A stretch of 64,000 nucleotides of DNA, taken from contig CAUUCP010000005.1 of NCBI GenBank assembly GCA_963543925.1, positions 8,567-72,566 on the forward strand. Reading direction: 5' to 3'. How positions within the stretch are numbered: the first letter of the stretch is position 1; each line of letters opens with the position of its first letter. The notes under the pieces are model-generated. The model ran no database searches. It had not been told where the DNA came from and was given only the letters and a program-made list of their open reading frames with translations. Origin of the DNA: Bacteroides_D sp963543925. GTDB lineage: Bacteria > Bacteroidota > Bacteroidia > Bacteroidales > CAJPTX01. A program made the translations under genes and the position numbers. Of this stretch, positions 1-7,559 are shown one piece after another.

Positions 1-2535
1 GGGACGCAACTCGTAAAGGTCACCGCAAAGGATAACCCAGAGGCTATCCCCGCCTTCTTGCCCGTAACGGTAGATTATAGCTTGGATCAGATCGCAATCC
101 TCAAGGATGGACAGGAGGTCACAGAGTATACTATTGATTTGAGCGAGGCTGTGATGAACCCAAACGATGGCTCTTTCGTCCTAAAAGCAAAGTACACACC
201 AGAGGAAATTCTCAATAGAGAGGTGGATTGGGAGATCTCCGATGAATACTTCCGTAGGGAGGATCTCTCACCAGAAGAGGTACGTCTGACCCCACTGAAG
301 AAAGGCACGAGCACCGTGAAGCTGACCTACCGAGCGAATCCCAACCAAGATGCTACCCTTCGGGTAACGATAGAGCACAATGCTAAAGGGTTAAAGATCT
401 TTCATGAGAATACAGAGTGTACAGGGGCACAGTTCCTGTTGTGGGAATCGTTGAGTAACGTGGTCTTCCAAGTGAAAGCGCTCCCTGCAGGCGCAGATCT
501 CCCCACGGATTTGGTATGGACGTCGGACAACCCGAAGTTTACTGTCGTTGGCGGTACGGTAACGCCCACCGCTACTGCTGCGGCGGGGGATCAGGCAACT
601 ATTACAGTCAAGAGTACGGCACAGCCTACCCTAGCAGCCTCTTTTACGGTAAAGATGGTCAGTGAAGTAGTGCCTGCGGCAACCGCAGTAACACTGCCCG
701 TTACGATGTTTGAGAAGTTCCTAAACGATAGTTTCGACATCGGGGTAAGTGTCTCCCCTGCTACAGCACAGCAGTTTGTCGCGTGGGAGTACGAACCCAA
801 GGATCAAAAGGTGCTCGAAATCACGCCTACGGGAACCGTAAAGATCTTCCAGCTCGGAATTGTGAAGGTAAGAGCCGTCACGAGCAACGGAAAATACTCA
901 GCCTGGGCGACGATTAGGGGTTGTAACCGATTAACTGCTATACGATTTGTCAATCCTCCTACAGAGCTCTATGATAGAACGGAAAAGGGGAAGGTCTTGC
1001 AACTTGGCTTTACTCCCGACGCGCAGTACCCCAGCTATACCGTGACGTTTGACCCCCCAGAGGCCCTCGAGTTGATTCGGACTCCTGCGAGCTTCTTGTA
1101 CGTAGTAAAGGTGAAGAATGCAAAGAAAGGAGACAAGGTGACTATCCGTCTATCAGTTCCTGCTCAGCCCGAGCTCGCAGCAGCAACTTGCGAAGTACGG
1201 ATTGTGGAATACATCGACCTCAAGGGGCTCTCTGTGGCTCATGCCGATCAGGAATTATTGATGCTGGTCAATGAGCGTAAGACCCCCAACATAACGTTCC
1301 AACCAGCAGATGCGACGAATAAGAAATTGAGCTGGAATTCTTCCAACCCCTCGGTCGCAGACTACGACCTTACTACAAAGGAAATTGTAGCAAAATCTCT
1401 AGGTACGGCAACCCTTACTGCAACCTCGGAAGAAGGCGGCTACAAGGCTATATTTCAGGTAAAGGTGCTCAAAGAGAAGAAAGACCCCGAGAGTGTGACT
1501 CTCACCCCAACCTCCCTCCCAACTCTTTGGGTAGATAAAGCCTTTAATCTGACCGCTACGGTGAACCCCGCAGAGGCTTCGCAAGTCGTGCAGTGGGTGT
1601 TTACACCAGCAGATCAGGACGTGGTGACACTCTCCTCCGAAGGGGTAGGAAAAGCCTTAAAACCAGGCGTCGTAAAGGTGAAGGCGCGTACACAGAATGG
1701 CAAGGAGTCAGAAGAACTCGAGATCCGTGTATTGGCAAAGCTAGCATCGCTGACTTTCCAAGAGCCCGCAACCGAGGTATTCGTAGGGAAAGAAACGAAG
1801 TTTACCCTAGCCTTTACTCCAGACACTGACGTCGATAAGTCTTGCGATATTTCCTTTACTCCCACAGAGTACATTGAAAAGGTAGCGTTGGAAAATGGGG
1901 TATTGACCGTAAAGGGAATCAAACCTTTGGCAACGGGCAAGGTGACTATCTCGGTAAAGAGTACACTCTACTCCGATCTCCCACCTGCGACGTGTGAAGT
2001 TGAGGTAAAGGGCACAAACCATGTCGATGTGCCGATAGTGGTCGAGTCGATCAGTTTACCCTCAACCGCCACAGTCGAGGTGGGGAAGGATACCACGCTC
2101 TTGGTGACTTTTAAACCAGAAAACCCCACCGATAAGACGCTCACCTGGACAAGCTCTGACCCCACCATCGCTACAGTAACGGACGGAGTTGTAAAGGGTG
2201 TGGCAGTGGGTACGGCCACCATTACGGCGACCAGTGTGAACAACAAACCAGCTTCGTGTACCGTGACGGTGACACCACCTACCTCTGTAGACGAAACCGT
2301 CTTTGCTGAGGTCATGGTAGTTCCGAATCCGTTCACTACGCACCTACGCGTTGTGAATCCTACAGGGGTGCAGATGCGTTATACTCTGGTGAACCTTTCG
2401 GGTATAGCCCTTCGTTCGGGTGTCGTAACTGATACAGAGTTCTTGATCGACACCTCGACACTTCCAGCAGGTGCGTATTTTGTGCGTTTAGAGGCGCAAG
2501 GAGGCGCTCAAAAGACTGTAATGGTATCTAAGTAG
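1..2535 (+). CDS. Secreted Ig-like (BIG2-type) repeat protein with T9SS type A sorting domain, 5' end outside window
   Basis: The reading frame is open from base 1, so the start and signal peptide lie upstream of the window. The visible part is a string of beta-rich Ig-like modules. The clearest is a BIG2-type domain at about 2040-2275, with the typical features TLTWTSSDPTIATV and GTATITATS. Earlier modules at about 1230-1470 and 1480-1730 show the same W-S-S-N-P and G-x-x-x-V-K-A pattern. The last ~75 residues (from about 2310) form a type A sorting domain: VVPNPF, a central LVNLSG and a terminal AGAYFVRLEA...KTVMVSK. Such domains direct cargo through the type IX secretion system to the cell surface, where they are normally removed. 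The function is probably surface adhesion or scaffolding, but no catalytic domain is visible in this part. A strong hairpin follows the stop. Confidence 0.85.
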   Translation, partial: GTQLVKVTAKDNPEAIPAFLPVTVDYSLDQIAILKDGQEVTEYTIDLSEAVMNPNDGSFVLKAKYTPEEILNREVDWEISDEYFRREDLSPEEVRLTPLKKGTSTVKLTYRANPNQDATLRVTIEHNAKGLKIFHENTECTGAQFLLWESLSNVVFQVKALPAGADLPTDLVWTSDNPKFTVVGGTVTPTATAAAGDQATITVKSTAQPTLAASFTVKMVSEVVPAATAVTLPVTMFEKFLNDSFDIGVSVSPATAQQFVAWEYEPKDQKVLEITPTGTVKIFQLGIVKVRAVTSNGKYSAWATIRGCNRLTAIRFVNPPTELYDRTEKGKVLQLGFTPDAQYPSYTVTFDPPEALELIRTPASFLYVVKVKNAKKGDKVTIRLSVPAQPELAAATCEVRIVEYIDLKGLSVAHADQELLMLVNERKTPNITFQPADATNKKLSWNSSNPSVADYDLTTKEIVAKSLGTATLTATSEEGGYKAIFQVKVLKEKKDPESVTLTPTSLPTLWVDKAFNLTATVNPAEASQVVQWVFTPADQDVVTLSSEGVGKALKPGVVKVKARTQNGKESEELEIRVLAKLASLTFQEPATEVFVGKETKFTLAFTPDTDVDKSCDISFTPTEYIEKVALENGVLTVKGIKPLATGKVTISVKSTLYSDLPPATCEVEVKGTNHVDVPIVVESISLPSTATVEVGKDTTLLVTFKPENPTDKTLTWTSSDPTIATVTDGVVKGVAVGTATITATSVNNKPASCTVTVTPPTSVDETVFAEVMVVPNPFTTHLRVVNPTGVQMRYTLVNLSGIALRSGVVTDTEFLIDTSTLPAGAYFVRLEAQGGAQKTVMVSK

Positions 2536-2559
2536 CGATTGGCTACTAAACGAGCGAAT

Positions 2560-2599
2560 AACCCGCCCTACTGCTCTTTTTGGAGTAGTGGGGCGGGTT
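2560..2599 (+). terminator. Hairpin after the Ig-like T9SS cargo gene
   Basis: A 17-bp stem with two G-U pairs (2560-2576 with 2583-2599) and a 6-base loop begins 25 bases after the stop codon. The T-run after it is weak (gtcctttg), so it may act as an imperfect intrinsic terminator. It also lies where converging transcription from the RloB-like gene ends. Confidence 0.6.
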
Positions 2600-2647
2600 G
2601 TCCTTTGATATGGGATGCTGCTAAAGTGTAGGCAGGCGAAGGGAACC

Positions 2648-3367
2648 TTATTTTTTGTTTACTGTCTTCTTGAGCTTTTCTAAGAGCTCTTTATCTTCCC
2701 CTATCAGCTGCTTTACTAATTTGTAGACTTGCGTACATGGATTATGTTTTGCATAGTTTGTATCGGTGAAGCCTGCAGCAGCACGCGCTGCATTTTTGAG
2801 GGCTTCTTCTTGCGAGCCACATTCTGTCATAATGCGATAATTGTTGGGGTCATTTTTCTGGTACTGATAGGGAGTTGTTCCGTTGTATTTACCTGATTTA
2901 TTTACCGCCCTGGAGATTCTATCCGCATATTGATTCCGATTCATCGCGGTGTCTACAAATTGAAAATGATATAGAAACCAAAGTTCAAAAGCTTCATTAC
3001 TCCACGCACATTTTATTCCCACTTTATGGGCTTTTGTTATAGCAGCATTAAAATCCCTATTGGGAAAGGAATCCTTATCAAATACAGCCCATATTTGGTC
3101 ATATTCTTGTCCGTTGTCTTTTGCTTGATTAGATAAGCGTATGGCCTCGTCTACTACGCTGAGGGTATTTTTCCCACACCCCCTCACTTCTATCATTGCT
3201 GTATTGCGACTTATTGTCTTAAAGGCATTGAAATAGTTCGGTTCAGTCTTTTCGCCTTCGCAAACGATTAAAATGCGGATAACAATCTTACGAGGGTTGC
3301 GCCTCTCTTTTTGATGTGCATAACGCCTCTCTAAGGCAGGCTCTATTTTAATTCTGTTAGCGGGCAT
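2648..3367 (-). CDS. RloB-family protein (TOPRIM-like), partner of the upstream AAA ATPase
   Basis: A 239-residue protein of the RloB family. Near residues 30-45 it has the acidic motif VCEGEKTEPNYF, then FDKDSF near residue 100. This E...DxD layout is that of a TOPRIM-type nuclease or primase fold. SNEAFELWFLYHF, typical of RloB proteins, follows. The ATG is 10 bases downstream of the stop of the AAA ATPase gene, so the two are surely co-transcribed. Pairs of an AAA ATPase with an RloB or OLD-like TOPRIM protein occur in anti-phage modules such as AbiL, and are distantly similar in layout to PARIS. A role as the toxic nuclease effector is inferred from that layout. The gene is clearly AT-richer than its neighbours, which suggests horizontal acquisition. 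The basic N-terminus and lysine-rich C-terminus have no recognised role. Confidence 0.85.
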   Translation of the reverse strand: MPANRIKIEPALERRYAHQKERRNPRKIVIRILIVCEGEKTEPNYFNAFKTISRNTAMIEVRGCGKNTLSVVDEAIRLSNQAKDNGQEYDQIWAVFDKDSFPNRDFNAAITKAHKVGIKCAWSNEAFELWFLYHFQFVDTAMNRNQYADRISRAVNKSGKYNGTTPYQYQKNDPNNYRIMTECGSQEEALKNAARAAAGFTDTNYAKHNPCTQVYKLVKQLIGEDKELLEKLKKTVNKK

Positions 3368-3377
3368 AGCAATACAT

Positions 3378-4646
3378 TTATTCGGTTAGTATATAAGGGA
3401 TCGCCCCATAGCGCCCTGCTATATAGTTTCGCTCATAATTGGCGTTGTTCCGTGGTTTTGTTCCGTCAGGGAACACGATGTCGGAGAGGCAATATAAATC
3501 GGTTTGTTCCATAGCATTTTTTTCAGTAAACCAGATCTGATCGCGTCGCATATTTTTCGTAGAAAGGAGGTGCGTATCATGGGTGGTAAATATCAATTGC
3601 GCATGATTGGGGTTGGTCGTCTCATTATTGAATAATGAAATAATGTTTTGAGAAATCAGAGGGTGCATCTTCGCATCTAGTTCGTCAATCACAAGCACAG
3701 AACTATTATTCAGGGTATCAAACAGAGGTCCCGCTAAATCAAATAGTTTGATAGTACCCGATGATTCCCGCTCGTAGAATGCGAAATCTAATACGCCATC
3801 TTTGATACCCTCCGTGTTATAAACATTATGGATGGAATTCAACTCAAGGTGCTCTTTCCTATCCAATGTCTTTGTTAGTAAGTTTTTCAATTCGTCTGGA
3901 ATTTCGTCGGGGATGGACGGCTTTTCCTCTTTTGTCTCAAGATCTACAAAGCCTACTTGGAGTCTCTTCAAGAAATCAAGAACCTTAGTGCTAAGTTCCG
4001 TCTTCTGATGGAATTGAAGTTTCGAAAAATTCCTATAACCCTGATTATTAAGTCCCGAGATTACGTGAATCTTATTCTGAAACCATGAAAGTACGCTCTT
4101 GGAGCGTGCGCCTCCTAATTGTGCACACAAAGAGAGAAAAAGACGGTTGTCGTTTAATTTATTTTCTAAGTCGATCCCTTCCGCGAATAGTTTCTCATTG
4201 ATGGCAATATTATCATCCTCGCGAATGTATAGGTAAGTTTCCTTTGAGCGAGGTGTGCTACTTACGAAGAGCCATTCACTTTCTATCCGAGAAGGGAGAT
4301 AACTGAAACCATAGCGGTAGCAGTAACTACCATGCATAAAAACAATTTCAAAAGATGTGGGCGCTTGGTTTCCTCGCAAAAGCAAAAATGGATCGTACAT
4401 TAACGAATCGTCATCGTTGAGCTTTACGGAAAATAACACACACGCAATCATGGTATTAAAGGCTTTGACCAAATTCGATTTCCCACTCGAATTAGCGCCA
4501 TAAATGGCCAAGGTCTTCAGTATACGATGCGAATTCTCTATAGCAACATTGTCATTGTTGGGTTCGCTAATATTTTGTGCTTTCATTGAAAGCGTTTTTT
4601 TGTCAAAGAAAGAACGATAATTACCCACAGAGAACTCAAGCAACAT
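3378..4646 (-). CDS. RloA/AbiL-like AAA (SMC/ABC-type) ATPase
   Basis: A 422-residue ATPase of the AAA_15/AAA_21 type. Residues 1-20 (MLLEFSVGNYRSF) match the usual start of this family. Walker A is IYGANSSGKSNLVKAF, Walker B is SVLVIDELDAKMHPL and the terminal His loop is IFTTHDTHLL. The frame stays open upstream to 4844. I chose the ATG at 4646 because the conserved domain begins there and a -7 box (TAccTTTG on the minus strand, 4678-4685) lies just ahead. The RloB-like gene follows after 10 bases. In related systems the ATPase senses phage or holds the TOPRIM effector inactive; here that is inference. Two 60-base lines counted by hand in this cassette gave 40% and 33% GC, against 58% for a line in nadA, which fits acquired DNA. 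Confidence 0.85.
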   Translation of the reverse strand: MLLEFSVGNYRSFFDKKTLSMKAQNISEPNNDNVAIENSHRILKTLAIYGANSSGKSNLVKAFNTMIACVLFSVKLNDDDSLMYDPFLLLRGNQAPTSFEIVFMHGSYCYRYGFSYLPSRIESEWLFVSSTPRSKETYLYIREDDNIAINEKLFAEGIDLENKLNDNRLFLSLCAQLGGARSKSVLSWFQNKIHVISGLNNQGYRNFSKLQFHQKTELSTKVLDFLKRLQVGFVDLETKEEKPSIPDEIPDELKNLLTKTLDRKEHLELNSIHNVYNTEGIKDGVLDFAFYERESSGTIKLFDLAGPLFDTLNNSSVLVIDELDAKMHPLISQNIISLFNNETTNPNHAQLIFTTHDTHLLSTKNMRRDQIWFTEKNAMEQTDLYCLSDIVFPDGTKPRNNANYERNYIAGRYGAIPYILTE

Positions 4647-4677
4647 GATTATAAATGGATTATCACACTTAGCAGAA

Positions 4678-4685
4678 CAAAGGTA
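4678..4685 (-). promoter_or_regulatory. Bacteroidota -7 box upstream of the RloA-like gene
   Basis: TAccTTTG on the minus strand matches the Bacteroidota -7 consensus TAnnTTTG and sits about 30 bases before the ATG at 4646. No convincing -33 TTTG is seen at the usual spacing. The box would make any start upstream of it untranscribed, which supports the shorter gene model. Confidence 0.5.
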
Positions 4686-4820
4686 CGATTTGTTACCAGA
4701 GTATGTTAGATATTGAAGAAAAACTTCAGAACGAGACATCGAGTTGTCCGACAGGGGACGCTCTTTGACTAGTCCCAGTAGTACCCCCCCAGAAAAATAG
4801 GTAAGAGTACTATCTATCAC

Positions 4821-4860
4821 AAAAAAGAACCGCCCCTCTGACAAGAAGACAGAAGAGCGG
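4821..4860 (-). terminator. Intrinsic terminator after the BspA-like gene
   Basis: Read on the minus strand, an 11-bp stem with two G-U pairs (4850-4860 with 4830-4840) and a 9-base loop is followed by a T-rich tail (4821-4829). It lies about 130 bases after the stop of the BspA-like gene and separates it from the RloA/RloB operon. The rest of 4647-4987 holds no gene that I can support. Confidence 0.75.
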
Positions 4861-4987
4861 CGCTTCTATGCATAGCGAACAAGCTTGTCGTGCGAGCCTT
4901 ACCCCCCCTACACGAGGAAGACGCCCCTCAGGAGATTCTAAGCATGCCCACGCACGCGATCTTGTTGACTCTAACCGCGAAGGGCGT

Positions 4988-6442
4988 TTATTCAAAGATT
5001 GCCCTCACCACATACACCTTTTTCGTAGGATAACTGTCACGACTGACCGTCAGAGAGATAAGCTTTTTACCTTCCGCGGGTGTCGCCTTTATCTCTATCT
5101 TGCTACTCAGAGTAACATTGCTAAGCCTTTGTTCGCCGTTGATAGTGAGTGTCCCGCTGCCGTCGACTACGGTCAGGAGGCCGAAGTCTTGTTCCTCCTT
5201 ATCCCCGTTGAATTTCCAGCCACGTGCTATGAGTGTCTCGCGTGCAGCCTTCCCTTCGGCATTGTAAACCAGTTCATTGACATCGAACTCAAGACCACTT
5301 ATCGTTGTCCCTTCTGCCCACCCTACGAGTGTCTTGGAGTAGTTGTCCACACTCATCGCGGTAGTGCCTAGCCCTCCCACTACTGTTTTTATGTTCCATT
5401 TGCCTAATGGCTGGTTAAAGGCAGAGCAGTCATCGAACATACCTTGCATACTGGTCACGTTGCTTACGTTCCAGTTGTTTAGTGGCTGGTTAAATTTGGA
5501 GCAGCCATTGAACATACCTTGCATGTCGGTTACGTTGCCCACGTTCCACTGTTCCAGTGGCTGGTTAAAGGCGGAGCAGTCGCGGAACATACCCCCCATG
5601 TTGGTCACCTTGCTTACGTCCCAGTTGTCTAGTGGCTGATTGAAGGTGACGTCGTTTGTGAACATCCACTCCATATTGGTCACGTTGCCCACGTTCCAAT
5701 CTTCTAGTGGCTGGTTAAATTTGGAGCAGCCATCGAACATACCTTGCATGTCGGTTACGTTGCCCACGTTCCAATCTTCTAGCGGCTGGTTAAACTTGGC
5801 GCAGTTGTAGAACATAAAGTTCATATCGGTTACGTTGCCCACGTTCCACTTGTCTAGCGGTTGATTAAAGGCGGCGCAGTCATCGAACATACTCTCCATG
5901 TTGGTTACGTTACTCACGTTCCAGTGGTTTAGTGGCTGATTGAACGCGGAGCAGCCGTAGAACATATTGGACATGTACATCACCTTCCTAAGGTCTGGGG
6001 TATCGATCCCCGCTGCGAAAGTCATGTTCGCGCATCCTCTGAACATTCTTTCCATAGACTCCCACTCCACGGTACCGAATTGAATCACCTCCAGCAAGGC
6101 TTCGTTACTGCTTGCAGGAACCCAATTCCCACCAATAGACTCTCCTGTCATCTCCATATACTTCACTCCTGCAGGTCCCGCCTCTACGGTGTAAATCCCG
6201 TCATCTGTAGGAGTAAAGGCGTACGGATGTCCCCCATCCGAGACGCTTACTGTTTGGTTGATCTTCTCGTTCCCACTGGCGTTCTTGATCACCATCTTGT
6301 ACGTCCCCACGATGGGGATTTTCAATTCCACGCCCGCCTTTCCTTTCCACTTCGTAATAAACGGACGTCCTTGCGCACTCACATCTCCCACAAAATAGAG
6401 TAGTACTACTAGCGCTACTACGATTTTTAACGTTTTCCTCAT
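4988..6442 (-). CDS. BspA-like surface protein with DUF285 repeats
   Basis: A 484-residue secreted protein. The ATG at 6442 gives a normal signal peptide (MRKTLKIVVALVVLLYF..., cut after VSAQ); another ATG five codons upstream is possible. An N-terminal beta-rich segment is followed by eight tandem 25-residue units with the pattern FNQPLxxWNVxNVTxMxxMF, about residues 150-355. This is the DUF285 (lipoprotein-associated, BspA/LRR-like) repeat known from oral bacteria and mycoplasmas. A C-terminal segment (GSGTLTINGEQ..., ATPAEGKKL) resembles an Ig/InlB-type beta domain. I do not see a convincing type IX sorting domain, so the route to the surface is unclear. Repeat units are very similar at the DNA level as well, so copy number may vary. 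The role is probably adhesion, inferred from the family. Confidence 0.85.
   Translation of the reverse strand: MRKTLKIVVALVVLLYFVGDVSAQGRPFITKWKGKAGVELKIPIVGTYKMVIKNASGNEKINQTVSVSDGGHPYAFTPTDDGIYTVEAGPAGVKYMEMTGESIGGNWVPASSNEALLEVIQFGTVEWESMERMFRGCANMTFAAGIDTPDLRKVMYMSNMFYGCSAFNQPLNHWNVSNVTNMESMFDDCAAFNQPLDKWNVGNVTDMNFMFYNCAKFNQPLEDWNVGNVTDMQGMFDGCSKFNQPLEDWNVGNVTNMEWMFTNDVTFNQPLDNWDVSKVTNMGGMFRDCSAFNQPLEQWNVGNVTDMQGMFNGCSKFNQPLNNWNVSNVTSMQGMFDDCSAFNQPLGKWNIKTVVGGLGTTAMSVDNYSKTLVGWAEGTTISGLEFDVNELVYNAEGKAARETLIARGWKFNGDKEEQDFGLLTVVDGSGTLTINGEQRLSNVTLSSKIEIKATPAEGKKLISLTVSRDSYPTKKVYVVRAIFE
5396..5975 (-). repeat. Eight 75-bp tandem coding repeats (DUF285 units)
   Basis: Units of 75 bases recur in frame inside the BspA-like gene. 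Landmarks such as agtggctggttaaa recur every 75 bases from about 5407 to 5932. Some units, for example those near 5490 and 5715, are nearly identical over more than 60 bases, pointing to recent duplication. Gain or loss of a unit would keep the reading frame. Confidence 0.85.
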
Positions 6443-6590
6443 ACTTATCCACTGCATTGCACAACAATATAAGGCAAGTTCTCAAAAAAAACGTCAATGC
6501 AAAATAGTGCCTAGTGCATCAGGCGAGAGAAAGTGCTCAAAAGGCAGTAGGGGACTGGGGTAGAAAGGAATGGAAAATAATTTTCTCTGG

Positions 6591-6964
6591 TACTGTCTGT
6601 AAAAGTGTGTAAGAGGCTGCCTATTCCTCCGCCTACCGCCCGCTCTTTATACCTCCATTATACATTACCACTTTAGGAAATCCTAAACCAGTATTTCTAC
6701 AACTAACTAAATAATGCAATATAGAAATAATGGAATACATTTATAATAAGGGCGTTCTTTCTGCCAAATTGACAGGCTCTACAAAGGGTCTACACGTACT
6801 CTACACCGACTCTACACGTACTCTACAAGGATGACAAAAGGATGACAAAATGACAATACACCCGCTCTACCCTTATCCCAACCTGTGGGTAGTCTCGTAT
6901 ATTTAGAAATATATAATGCTTTATAAGCCCCCCGATCGCAGACCCGTTCTCACCCCCTTACACG
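6591..6964 (+). repeat. MITE-like interspersed repeat, copy A
   Basis: The copy begins with a 23-base left end (tactgtctgtaaaag + tgtgtaag) followed by a left module that closely matches copy B (aggctgcctatt, cgccc, tctttatac, ctttagg). The middle then differs: the tandem bricks appear in the opposite orientation (tctacacgtac, tctacaccgac, about 6789-6832). No clear right end is visible before copy B starts at 6966, only a short cttacac at 6957-6963. The copy holds no gene. Confidence 0.7.
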
Positions 6965-6965
6965 G

Positions 6966-7349
6966 TACTGTCCGTAAAAGTGTGTAAGAGGCTGCCTATT
7001 TCGCCTCCCAACGCCCGTTCTTTATACACATAGTGCCTACTCCACTTTAGGAAACTCTAAATCTCTACTTTTATACGATAAGATAAATAATAGAATACGA
7101 GAACAGCCGAATACGTATAGAATATGGGCTATTTTTGGGTAGGTAATTTTACCTAATTTGGTGCGTGTAGAGTACGTGTAGAGTACGTGTAGAGTCGGTG
7201 TAGCGTTGGTGTACTCCGAACATGCCTTGTTTGGGGATAAGGGATTAAAGAAAACATAAAGCGGATTTTCCCCGTTTTTCTCCCCCGTTGCAGTGATTCT
7301 TACACACTTTTTTAGGACAGTATCCCTTACACACTCTTCTAGGACAGTA
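6966..7349 (+). repeat. MITE-like interspersed repeat, copy B (most complete)
   Basis: The left end at 6966-6988 and the right end at 7299-7322 form imperfect 23/24-base terminal inverted repeats (tactgtcc...gtgtgtaag). A second right-end copy follows at 7326-7349. Between them lie a near-palindrome around the ctttagg motif, the palindrome TAGGTAATTTTACCTA (7140-7155), and four 11-base bricks of the gtgtagagtac type (7165-7208). There is no convincing coding sequence, so it is probably a non-autonomous element. The GTGTGTAAG ends remind me of IS256-family ends, but that is from memory. Together with copy A it fills the roughly 1-kb gap between the BspA-like gene and the tRNA. Confidence 0.8.
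7165..7213 (+). repeat. 11-bp tandem bricks inside repeat copy B
   Basis: Units 7165-7175 and 7176-7186 are identical (gtgtagagtac). 7187-7197 (gtgtagagtcg) and 7198-7208 (gtgtagcgttg) are variants, followed by a partial gtgta. The same brick array recurs in copies C and D and, reversed, in copy A. Confidence 0.85.
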
Positions 7350-7426
7350 GCGTCGTGTTCTGGAGGGGGGATAGATTCTAGCACCCCGCTCTTTTACAAC
7401 AACTCTGTAGATTAAAATAAAAGCAC

Positions 7427-7434
7427 TACCTTTG
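7427..7434 (+). promoter_or_regulatory. -7 box for tRNA-Arg
   Basis: TAccTTTG, a full match to the Bacteroidota -7 consensus, lies 20 bases before the tRNA. This is the right distance for a short leader. The -33 region shows no clear TTTG. Confidence 0.55.
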
Positions 7435-7454
7435 TCTTCGTGGTAGACTGAAAA

Positions 7455-7531
7455 GGCCCCGTAGTTCAGCTGAATAGAACGTCAGATTCCGGTTCTGAAG
7501 GTCGTGGGTTTGAATCCCGCCGGGGTCACCA
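7455..7531 (+). tRNA. tRNA-Arg (anticodon CCG)
   Basis: A full cloverleaf is visible. The acceptor stem is GGCCCCG with CGGGGTC (one G-U), the D arm is GTTC/GAAC, and the anticodon arm is TCAGA-TTCCGGT-TCTGA with anticodon CCG. The T arm is GTGGG-TTTGAAT-CCCGC, the discriminator is A, and CCA is encoded. The tRNA reads CGG codons for arginine. It sits between the repeat cluster and the FKBP-mnmH-polA gene run. Confidence 0.93.
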
Positions 7532-7559
7532 CTTTCATATTGGAAAATCTAGTTGTACT

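Noticed and set aside
4868..5371. A 167-codon plus-strand open frame
   Set aside because: It runs antisense over the terminator region and the BspA-like gene; it has no recognisable domain, and the DUF285 repeats on the minus strand are clearly the real coding frame.
7165..7213. Possible CRISPR-like array from the 11-bp tandem units
   Set aside because: The units are directly adjacent with no spacers and no cas genes are near.
7037..7384. A 115-codon minus-strand frame inside repeat copy B
   Set aside because: The frame crosses terminal repeats and bricks, which also occur in non-coding copies with disrupted frames; it is better explained as chance.
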